NCBI GenBank assembly: GCA_946481035.1
Contig: CAMLNK010000187.1
Coordinates: forward strand, 1 to 7,265
From: an uncultured Dyadobacter sp.
GTDB taxonomy: Bacteria > Bacteroidota > Bacteroidia > Cytophagales > Spirosomataceae
Direction: 5' to 3'
DNA: 7,265 bases
Notes under the pieces: model-generated
The model's input: the letters and a program-made list of their open reading frames with translations, nothing else
What the model was told of the DNA's origin: nothing
Databases searched by the model: none
In this document: positions 1 through 6,002 of the stretch, piece after piece
Position numbering within the stretch: position 1 is the first letter of the stretch
How the letters are laid out: each line of letters begins with the position of its first letter
Made by a program: the position numbers and the translations under genes

Positions 1-26
1 CGGGTCACGCCTGACCGGGTCACACC
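1..26. repeat. Short imperfect tandem repeat at the window edge
   Basis: CGGGTCACGCC at 1-11 recurs as CGGGTCACACC at 16-26, with a 15-bp period and 10 of 11 bases identical. Within it GGTCA and TGACC alternate, making small palindromes (3-16 and 12-22). The window edge cuts it, so I cannot tell whether it belongs to a longer array or to a terminator or operator of a neighbouring gene. Confidence 0.3.
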
Positions 27-65
27 CTATTAAGGTAATCCGAAAATCACAGCCAAATAAACAGC

Positions 66-96
66 AATGGCGGCCCGGTTTCAGCGGGCCGCCATT
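66..96 (-). terminator. Probable intrinsic terminator of the ThuA/dehydrogenase/cytochrome gene
   Basis: Perfect 12-bp inverted repeat: arm AATGGCGGCCCG at 66-77, 7-nt loop at 78-84, matching arm at 85-96. It lies about 30 bp beyond the stop codon of the large minus-strand gene. Read on the minus strand, the hairpin is followed by a moderately T-rich stretch (TGCTGTTTATTTGG) rather than a clean T run, so termination is likely but the tail is imperfect. The plus-strand side has no T tract, so I assign it to the minus strand. Confidence 0.75.
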
Positions 97-125
97 CAGG
101 ATAAATGCTTATTCAGAAACGTGCG

Positions 126-3100
126 TTACTGCGCCGCCGATGCCAGCACTGCCTGTGCACTCATTACAACCATCAGACTGCCGGATGATTTCGAAGGGTT
201 TACAAAAATCATATACACATCGTGCGGCTTACCGTCCGCAGCCGGAAGTTTCACCGGAATGTCCAGGGTCGATGGCTTGAAATCGAGCTTGTCCGACGGT
301 TCGAGGAATGTCGATTCGCCTATCACTTTGCCCGTCGGGCTGTCGAGCCGCAGCTCTACCTTTCCGCCCGAAGCATTCAATTGTGGTTTCGGCGCCATAG
401 CCATGACGCGGAAAGCGGAAACGCCGTTGAGATCGACCTGTTTCAAGCCCATAAAAGCACCCGATTTCGAAGGGATAGCCAGATTATTGCCGCCATACGA
501 CATTTTATTGACATTGTCGTATACATCAAAACCGTGTACGTCCAACATCGAATTGCGTAGCACGAACGTTTGCTCGGAACGCAGCGCAGGCAAACCTTTG
601 GCCCCCTTATCCTCGTATGCGGCGCGCACTACAAACACGCCCTTACCCTTGTCGCCATTCGGTAACGCGGCGGTGTAGCTGCCCTTCACCGGCAGCGAAG
701 CATTGGCAGCCGCGTCTCCCGACAGGTTCAGAATATATTTCACCATTTCCGAAGCGTCGGCGGCCGAAAGTTGCGGGTGCGCGGCCATAGCCGTTTCGCC
801 CCAAACACCGCCCCCGCCGTTGATCACCTTCTTCGTAAGTGTCTCCACTGCCGAACCATTGCCTTTGTATTTGCGGGCAACGTCGGTATAAGCGGGGCCG
901 ATCGATTTCTTGCTGATAGCGTGGCAGGCTTTGCAATCGCTCGCTTCAATGAGCTTTTTACCTGTTGCAAACGCGGCCGCCGCATCAGCGGAGCGGTGTC
1001 CCTGTGCAATAGCGACTTTGTCGAAACCTTCGGGCAGGTAATCGATATTCACGGCTACGCGGTCTTCGTCGATGCCGTTACCCAGTGCGCCATCCTCTTT
1101 GTCTTTCACTTTCACATCATATTGGAACGGCTTTCCCGGCACAAAAAACGACTTGTTGGCTCCCGGCATATCCAGGCTCAGCACCGGCGCTTCGTTACCG
1201 ACCGTCACGTCCAGCGATTGCGTCGAAATGCCGCCTTTGCCGTCATTCACCGTCAATGTAGCTTTGTAAAGACCTACTTTGGCGAGCGCAAGCTGTGCAT
1301 CCTGGGTATTGATGGTTTTGGTAAATCCATTTTTAGAAGTGATTTTCCACGAATAGGTCAATGCGTCCCCGTCCGCATCGTCGGTGCCGGCCGCTGTAAG
1401 TTTCAATGCCAGCGGAGCCGAACCACCCTGCTTGTTAGCGGCCATTTCGATCTTCGGCTTGCGGTTGCCGCCATTGTATTCGATGCGGATCAGGCGGGCG
1501 TCGTCGTTAGCGGAGAACCAACCCGAGCCGTATTCCAGCATGTACAGGTCCCCGTTTTGTGCAAATTCCATATCCATCGGGTTCGAGAACTTGTAGCTCG
1601 GCATAAAGCGCTCCATTGAAGTATAATTACCTTCCTTATCCATAGTAACGGCCATAATCCAGCCGCGCATCCATTCATAAGCAAGCAGTTTGCCGTTGTA
1701 ATAAGCAGGAAAGGCTTGCTGCGCATTCTTGAAATCGTCCGAATAAAACACCGGGCCAGCCATCGCATTGCGCCCTCCCGCACCCACGAGCGGGAACTCC
1801 GGCGAAGCGTCATAAGGGTACCAGATAAACGCCTTCTGTGCGGGCGGCAACACTTTCAGACCGGTATTGCTGGGTGAGTTGTTGGTTGGTGCGGCCACGT
1901 CCCATTTCTCTCCCGACTGGTTTGCCGTAAAGTCATATTTGTTGTAAGCCTTATTATCGCCCACAAAATGCGGCCAGCCGAAATTACCCGGCTTCCGCGC
2001 CTGCCCTACCTCGTCGTGACCTGCCGGACCGCGGTTAGCATCGGGTTTGGCGGCATCGGGACCTACCTCCCCCCAATATACGTAGCCGGTATGCTGGTCC
2101 ACCGAAATGCGGAAGGGGTTGCGGTGACCCATCGTGTAAATCTCAGGGCGTGTTTGTGCGGTGCCTTTCGGGAAAAGATTGCCTTCCGGAATCGTGTACG
2201 TTCCGTCGGCTTGCGGTTTAATGCGGATAATCTTGCCGCGCAAATCGTTGGTATTGGCCGATGATTTCTGCGCATCCCACGCCTCACGGCCTGCACGCTC
2301 GTCGCTCGGGCTGTAACCGTTGGAGCCGTGCGGGTTGGTATTGTCGCCGGTCGAAAGGTACAGGTTACCATCCTTGTCCCAGGCAATGGAGCCCGCGGTA
2401 TGGCAGCATTCCTCGCGCTGGGTGGGCACATCGAGCAGTACTTTGCGTGAAGCAAGGTCCAGCTCGTCGCCTTTCAGCTCAAAGCGTGCGAGTACGTTCT
2501 TCGACTCGTTCGGGTCGGAATAATAGAGGTAAATCCAGTGGTTTTGTGCAAAATTCGGGTCTTTATTCAATCCCAGCAAACCATCCTCGCCCATCGACTC
2601 CTTGCCTTCCTTACTCACATATTTCGTGCTCACGGGCAGCTTGGCAATGGTTTTCAGTTCTTTCGTTTTGGTATGATAAAGCAATACCTCGCCTTTGCGC
2701 TGGATAAACAGGATCCGGCCATCGCCAAGCACGCTCAGTTCCATGGGTTCATCCAGTTTTTCGGCCAGTATTACCTTGGAAAAGCGGTTTTCTTCCGGCC
2801 GTGCCTTGGTAAAATCGACCGGTTTGGGCGTATCGCCGCCGGTGGTGTAGCGAATGCCTGCCCAGAGGTGGTTCAGGAAAAGCGGCTCTTCGAAAGTTTC
2901 GTCGGTATGCCCCATCGCGGTGTAGAACGACCGGCCGCCGTCGAACTCCTGGTACCAGCTCATCGGGTGAAAATCCGGGTTTTTACCGCCGGTATAACTT
3001 TTCTCGTCGATTTTCAGGACGACGTTGATTTTGGGGGAAATGTTTTTGAAACTGTAAAATTCATCGCTCCGCTCAAATTCGTCGGGCATTCCCTGGGTCG

Positions 3101-3566
3101 CCCAGTGGTTTTTCTGAGTGACGATAAACTTCCCTTTCTGCACATTATTCGGCATCGGGTGGTCGAGGAACCAGGCGCCCGCCAATGCGCCGTACCACGG
3201 CCATTCGTATTCCGTATCGCTGGCCGCGTGAATGCCTACGTAGCCCCCGCCCGCCTGAATGTAACGTTCGAATGCACTCTGCTGGTCGGCATCGAGAATA
3301 TCCCCGGTGGTATTGAGGAAGATCACCGTGTTGTATTTTTTCAGATTACTTTCTTTAAACTGGGCCGCATCTTCCGTAAAGCTGACGCCGAAACCTTTTT
3401 CGGCCGCCATTTTGCCCAGCGCCTTTTTCCCTGCCTCGATCGACGGGTGCCTGAACGCCGCCGTTTTGCTGAAAACCAGCAGCTGCATTTTGGGTGCCTG
3501 CGCCATTACGTGCCCCGCGAGGAACCATGCGCAGCAAAGCAGCACACCCTGTATTTTTTTCTTCAT
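126..3566 (-). CDS. Exported ThuA / sugar dehydrogenase-like propeller / PKD / cytochrome c fusion protein
   Basis: A 1146-residue exported protein that probably oxidises a sugar or sugar derivative and passes electrons to its own heme. The signal peptide is residues 1 to about 23 (MKKK, hydrophobic stretch, then a VMAQA-type cleavage site). A ThuA-like domain (about 28-243) follows, with GIHAASDTEYEW at 111-122 and a GHTDE stretch near 219-223. A glucose/sorbosone dehydrogenase-type beta-propeller spans about 262-697, with ECCHTAGSIAWD at 386-397, STGDN at 405-409 and GHRNPF at 480-485; His389 and Arg482 are candidates for the conserved active-site pair of soluble PQQ dehydrogenases. A PKD domain is at about 703-790. 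A class I cytochrome c is at about 862-950, with CKACH at 878-882 and Met927 as likely distal ligand. The last ~190 residues form a beta-rich domain resembling CBM6-type carbohydrate-binding modules. The ATG is fixed by the signal peptide; no strong ribosome site is visible. It is divergent from the NUDIX-type regulator gene, which probably controls it. Substrate and PQQ use are unproven. Confidence 0.93.
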   Translation of the reverse strand: MKKKIQGVLLCCAWFLAGHVMAQAPKMQLLVFSKTAAFRHPSIEAGKKALGKMAAEKGFGVSFTEDAAQFKESNLKKYNTVIFLNTTGDILDADQQSAFERYIQAGGGYVGIHAASDTEYEWPWYGALAGAWFLDHPMPNNVQKGKFIVTQKNHWATQGMPDEFERSDEFYSFKNISPKINVVLKIDEKSYTGGKNPDFHPMSWYQEFDGGRSFYTAMGHTDETFEEPLFLNHLWAGIRYTTGGDTPKPVDFTKARPEENRFSKVILAEKLDEPMELSVLGDGRILFIQRKGEVLLYHTKTKELKTIAKLPVSTKYVSKEGKESMGEDGLLGLNKDPNFAQNHWIYLYYSDPNESKNVLARFELKGDELDLASRKVLLDVPTQREECCHTAGSIAWDKDGNLYLSTGDNTNPHGSNGYSPSDERAGREAWDAQKSSANTNDLRGKIIRIKPQADGTYTIPEGNLFPKGTAQTRPEIYTMGHRNPFRISVDQHTGYVYWGEVGPDAAKPDANRGPAGHDEVGQARKPGNFGWPHFVGDNKAYNKYDFTANQSGEKWDVAAPTNNSPSNTGLKVLPPAQKAFIWYPYDASPEFPLVGAGGRNAMAGPVFYSDDFKNAQQAFPAYYNGKLLAYEWMRGWIMAVTMDKEGNYTSMERFMPSYKFSNPMDMEFAQNGDLYMLEYGSGWFSANDDARLIRIEYNGGNRKPKIEMAANKQGGSAPLALKLTAAGTDDADGDALTYSWKITSKNGFTKTINTQDAQLALAKVGLYKATLTVNDGKGGISTQSLDVTVGNEAPVLSLDMPGANKSFFVPGKPFQYDVKVKDKEDGALGNGIDEDRVAVNIDYLPEGFDKVAIAQGHRSADAAAAFATGKKLIEASDCKACHAISKKSIGPAYTDVARKYKGNGSAVETLTKKVINGGGGVWGETAMAAHPQLSAADASEMVKYILNLSGDAAANASLPVKGSYTAALPNGDKGKGVFVVRAAYEDKGAKGLPALRSEQTFVLRNSMLDVHGFDVYDNVNKMSYGGNNLAIPSKSGAFMGLKQVDLNGVSAFRVMAMAPKPQLNASGGKVELRLDSPTGKVIGESTFLEPSDKLDFKPSTLDIPVKLPAADGKPHDVYMIFVNPSKSSGSLMVVMSAQAVLASAAQ

Positions 3567-3617
3567 CCGGTTAGGTTGTTTGAATTAGTGACTTTCAAAT
3601 GTACGGGAAAAATAAAC

Positions 3618-3640
3618 TATTGTCTATATTTGAGACAATA
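3618..3640. promoter_or_regulatory. Palindromic operator candidate in the divergent intergenic region
   Basis: Perfect inverted repeat: TATTGTCT at 3618-3625, 7-bp spacer, AGACAATA at 3633-3640. It is the only strong palindrome in the 157 bp between the divergent genes. Its size fits a dimeric winged-helix regulator, and the adjacent gene encodes one of a family (NrtR/AraR-type) that commonly binds palindromes next to its own gene. It overlaps the -7 candidates for both directions, so binding could control both genes. No second copy was seen elsewhere in the window. Confidence 0.65.
3625..3632 (+). promoter_or_regulatory. Candidate -7 element for the NUDIX-type regulator gene
   Basis: TATATTTG matches the Bacteroidota -7 consensus TAnnTTTG at every fixed base. 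It overlaps the last base of the left arm and all of the spacer of the palindrome at 3618-3640, suggesting autoregulation. I do not see a convincing TTTG -33 element at the right distance upstream, so the promoter call rests on the -7 match and position alone. The leader to the ATG at 3724 would be about 85 nt. Confidence 0.4.
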
Positions 3641-3674
3641 AAATTTATCCCAATTAATATTCTATTCATACAAA
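3640..3674 (-). promoter_or_regulatory. Candidate Bacteroidota promoter for the large minus-strand gene
   Basis: On the minus strand there is a TTTG at 3674-3671, then 23 bp, then TAAATTTT at 3647-3640. This matches the Bacteroidota consensus TTTG-N17-23-TAnnTTTG except for the last base of the -7 element. Transcription would begin near 3633, giving a leader of roughly 65 nt before the ATG at 3566. The predicted start lies inside the 3618-3640 palindrome, which is the usual geometry for repression by steric block. Confidence 0.45.
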
Positions 3675-3723
3675 ATAACACTTTCTGATCCCTGGTTTGA
3701 AGACCGGGGCAATTTGACTTTTT

Positions 3724-4470
3724 ATGCATTCACCGAGCGAACAGGATTATATACAACAGCTTTCTATCGACTGCGTCATTTTCGGGTACCAGAATTCCCA
3801 GCTCAGCGTGTTGGTACCCAAACTAAACTTCCGGGGCGATTTCTGGGCTTTGCCAAGCGGTTTTATTTACCAGAACGAAGGCATCGACGAAGCCGCACGC
3901 AGGATACTCGAAGACCGCACGGGCATCAAAGACATTTACCTCGAACAATTCAGGGTGTTCGGCGATGCTCCGCGGTCGAATATCCGCTTCCTGGAACGGC
4001 TGATCGAGCTCAATCAGGATACCCTGGGCGACAAACGTTTCGACCGCAAGGAATTCGACTGGATTACCCGCAGGTTCGTTTCGATCGGTTACTATGCATT
4101 GGTAGACCTCAATAAGGTAGTCCCGCGGAAAACCGAGCTCGACGAATCCATCGACTGGTACCCCGTTCGGGCATTGCCGCCGATGATCATGGACCATCAC
4201 GAAATGGTAAAATGCGCACTGGAAACTTTGCAGCTCAACCTCGACCAAAAGCTCATCGCATTCAATCTGCTTCCCGAAACATTCACGATGCGCGAGGTAC
4301 AGGAGCTCTACGAATCGATCTTCAACCGTGCTTTCTCGCGGAATAACTTTCAGAAAAAGATCCTCGACCTGAACGTGCTCGAACGGCTGGAAAAGAAGTT
4401 TACCGGCGCTGCCAACAAAGCACCATTCCTGTACCGGTTTCAAAACGAGGATACTCAAACCAGTAGTTGA
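3724..4470 (+). CDS. NrtR/AraR-type transcriptional regulator with degenerate NUDIX sensor domain
   Basis: A 248-residue cytoplasmic DNA-binding regulator. The N-terminal NUDIX-like domain (about 10-165) includes the characteristic FWALPSGFI at 40-48. The NUDIX box at 46-68 keeps the exact spacing (G46, E52, R60, G67) but the catalytic glutamates are gone: Ile61, Asp64 and Arg65 stand where the RE-x-x-EE motif requires Glu. Hydrolysis is therefore unlikely, and the domain probably senses a ligand. The C-terminal winged helix (about 173-240) contains FTMREVQELYESIF at 187-200, the NNFQKKIL stretch at 207-214, and ends in the family's typical FLYRF at 235-239. In this family such proteins control NAD or sugar catabolism; Bacteroides AraR is a sugar-responsive example. 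The divergent sugar-oxidation gene and the intervening palindrome suggest a carbohydrate-derived ligand, but its identity cannot be read from the sequence. Confidence 0.9.
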   Translation: MHSPSEQDYIQQLSIDCVIFGYQNSQLSVLVPKLNFRGDFWALPSGFIYQNEGIDEAARRILEDRTGIKDIYLEQFRVFGDAPRSNIRFLERLIELNQDTLGDKRFDRKEFDWITRRFVSIGYYALVDLNKVVPRKTELDESIDWYPVRALPPMIMDHHEMVKCALETLQLNLDQKLIAFNLLPETFTMREVQELYESIFNRAFSRNNFQKKILDLNVLERLEKKFTGAANKAPFLYRFQNEDTQTSS

Positions 4471-4493
4471 ACGGGCCGCCTGATGCCTGTGGC

Positions 4494-4558
4494 TGCAAAG
4501 CTACAAACGCGTCGGCGGAGAGCCACCATTAATCACCGGCGGGCGGTGAATCTTTGCA
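4494..4558. other. Inverted repeats between the NUDIX regulator and response-regulator genes
   Basis: The 110-bp gap at 4471-4580 holds a 7-bp inverted repeat, TGCAAAG at 4494-4500 and CTTTGCA at 4552-4558. It encloses a GC-rich hairpin, TCACCG at 4533-4538 and CGGTGA at 4544-4549 with a 5-nt loop. No T run follows, so it is at best a weak terminator for the upstream gene. AATCTTTG at 4549-4556 matches the Bacteroidota -7 consensus at all but one fixed base but lacks a visible -33 partner; it could start transcription of the response-regulator cluster. Confidence 0.3.
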
Positions 4559-4586
4559 ACGTGAAAGTTAAGTCCGCCCCGTGATA

Positions 4587-5225
4587 ATGAAACCTGAGAG
4601 CAACCTGAAAGTATTAGTATTCGATTTACATCCTATTTCCCGCAAAGGCATCCGGCTTCTGCTGGATACCATGGACCTGCGCATGAAAGTGACCGAAGCC
4701 GGTCGCGTGCGTCAGCTTTACAAACTGATAACTACCCAGCGCTTCGATCTCGTAGTAATGAGCGTGAACGACGCCGAACGCCTCGATAGCGAGTTGATTT
4801 CCACTATTCTTCCCAAGACAGTAGTCCTTTACACCGAAGAGGGCGCTGAAAACGCCATGGACCTGATGGCTTTGGGCGGCGGCGCGTGTATGTCAAAAAA
4901 ATGCAACGACATCGCATTGAGGGAGGGCATTTCGGCTGTGCTCCAACAACGCCGGTATGTGTGTGCAACCACACAGGCTCATGTGAATGCCGAATACTGG
5001 CGGTTCAGGGCAATCCGGAACGGCGCAGGCAGCTACCGCCCCCGCATACGCCAGCTTACCAGCCGCGAATCGGAAGTGGCATCCCTGCTGAAAACCGGCA
5101 TGAAAACCGGCGAGATCGCCGACCGCCTTCAGATCCAGCTCAGCACCGTAAGTACCCTGAAAGCCCGCGCATTCCGCAAACTTTCGGTGACTAATCTCGT
5201 GCAAGCGATCCAGACACTCGACTAA
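4587..5225 (+). CDS. Aspartate-less NarL/LuxR-family response regulator (pseudo-receiver), first copy
   Basis: A 212-residue DNA-binding protein with a receiver-like domain (about 7-125) and a LuxR-type helix-turn-helix (about 157-210: LTSRESEVASLL at 157-168, GEIADRL at 175-181, STVSTLKARAF at 186-196, RKL at 197-199). The receiver fold is recognisable: FDLHP at 12-16 and the strand-5 Lys104 are kept. However, the second acidic residue is Leu14, the phospho-accepting Asp is replaced by Ser59 (in LVVMSVN, 55-61), and the Thr/Ser switch position appears to be Tyr82. Normal phosphorylation is thus not expected. I chose the ATG at 4587; a GTG at 4581 in the same frame would add two residues. The next gene starts 42 bp downstream on the same strand and encodes a similar protein, so they are probably co-transcribed paralogues. 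Target genes are unknown. Confidence 0.88.
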   Translation: MKPESNLKVLVFDLHPISRKGIRLLLDTMDLRMKVTEAGRVRQLYKLITTQRFDLVVMSVNDAERLDSELISTILPKTVVLYTEEGAENAMDLMALGGGACMSKKCNDIALREGISAVLQQRRYVCATTQAHVNAEYWRFRAIRNGAGSYRPRIRQLTSRESEVASLLKTGMKTGEIADRLQIQLSTVSTLKARAFRKLSVTNLVQAIQTLD

Positions 5226-5267
5226 CGTATACCAAATACCGGACTACCCCAGACCCCTATCATCACC

Positions 5268-5912
5268 ATGCTCAACGTAATTTTATACGACTCCCACCCG
5301 ATTATCCTGAGAGGCCTTAAAGAGTTTTTCAAAAATCTCGGAAACGAATTCACATTCTTTGAAAGCAATACCGTGAGCGGTGTTTCTAAGTTTCTTGCAG
5401 CCCATCATATCGACCTGATAGTAGTCGGGATAAACGAGAAGACAGGCATCGACGCCAGGATCACTCAAAAACACAGCGCCATCCCCTGGGTGATTATGTA
5501 CAACGACAATCTTTACAAAAAGGCTTTGTCGCTGGTACTTTCGGGAGCAAGCGCATGTATTTCCAAGGGCTCCCGTGACCAGGAAACGGAAAAATGTTTG
5601 CGGGAAGTGCTCGACTCCCGGCGGTATATCTGCGAAAGCACACTGCAAAAATTCGGCTACGAATTCCTGTTCGACCCCATCAATCAGGCCCAGATACGCA
5701 ACTTCCTCAAATACAACCTGCAAAGAAAGCCCAACAAGCTTTCTCCCCGCGAGCAGGAGGTCGCCAACCTGCTGGTCAGCGGCATGAAAACCTCGGAAAT
5801 AGCGACGACATTGAACGTCCGGCATAGTACCGTCAGCACCATTAAGCGGACGGTCATGTTGAAGAAAAATGTCATCAACATTGTCGAACTGGCGTCGGTT
5901 TTGTCAAATTAA
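5268..5912 (+). CDS. Aspartate-less NarL/LuxR-family response regulator (pseudo-receiver), second copy
   Basis: A 214-residue protein with the same architecture as its upstream neighbour: receiver-like domain (about 2-122) and LuxR-type helix-turn-helix (about 158-212: LSPREQEVANLL at 158-169, SEIATTL at 176-182, STVSTIKRTVM at 187-197). YDSHP at 7-11 keeps one acidic residue, with Ser9 in place of the second. The acceptor position is Gly54 (DLIVVGIN, 49-56), the Thr/Ser switch position is Tyr78, and the strand-5 lysine is Lys100 in GASACISKG. A glycine at the acceptor site excludes aspartyl phosphorylation there. The linker between domains is somewhat long and carries aromatic and basic residues (about 126-157). 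MLNVILYDSHP is a natural receiver start, so the ATG is well supported. It resembles the preceding gene more than the following one in the output domain (GMKTxEIA, STVSTxK shared). Signal and targets are unknown. Confidence 0.88.
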   Translation: MLNVILYDSHPIILRGLKEFFKNLGNEFTFFESNTVSGVSKFLAAHHIDLIVVGINEKTGIDARITQKHSAIPWVIMYNDNLYKKALSLVLSGASACISKGSRDQETEKCLREVLDSRRYICESTLQKFGYEFLFDPINQAQIRNFLKYNLQRKPNKLSPREQEVANLLVSGMKTSEIATTLNVRHSTVSTIKRTVMLKKNVINIVELASVLSN

Positions 5913-5940
5913 TGGCCCCGCGTCGTTTTGTAATTCAGGT

Positions 5941-5999
5941 TGAAATGCATTAATTTCAGTCATTACGATCAAACCGTAATCCTGAAAGGACCAGTTTCA
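5941..5999 (+). promoter_or_regulatory. Overlapping inverted repeats in the leader of the canonical response regulator
   Basis: Several pairings compete in the 90 bp before the third regulator gene. TTTCAG (5954-5959) plus ATTACG (5962-5967) pair with CGTAAT (5975-5980) plus CTGAAA (5982-5987), giving a 12-bp stem with one small internal loop. TGAAAT (5941-5946) can instead pair with ATTTCA (5953-5958), and TGAAA (5983-5987) with TTTCA (5995-5999). The purine-rich AAAGGA at 5985-5990, the only ribosome-site-like sequence before the ATG at 6003, is partly in the main stem and partly in the loop of the last hairpin. It may be RNA structure or DNA operator; neither is proven. Confidence 0.35.
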
Positions 6000-6002
6000 A
6001 AT

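Noticed and set aside
771..1619. 282-codon open frame antisense to the PKD and cytochrome region
   Set aside because: No recognisable domain, and it opposes a strand with clear PKD and CKACH cytochrome motifs.
2538..3641. 367-codon open frame antisense to the large exported protein gene
   Set aside because: It lies opposite the well-supported ThuA and propeller region, shows no recognisable domain, and would end inside the intergenic palindrome; it is a by-product of codon usage in the real gene.
3823..4458. 211-codon antisense frame opposite the NUDIX-type regulator
   Set aside because: The plus strand carries a full-length regulator with family motifs at both ends; the antisense protein has no family features.
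5927..5958. Possible promoter TTTG-N20-TAATTTCA before the third regulator
   Set aside because: The -7 part matches only four of the six fixed consensus bases, so it is not called as a feature, although it cannot be excluded.
5940..6002. TTG-initiated 21-residue N-terminal extension of the third regulator
   Set aside because: The extension does not belong to the receiver fold and overlaps the leader inverted repeats; MPLSILIADDHQ from ATG 6003 is a typical start.
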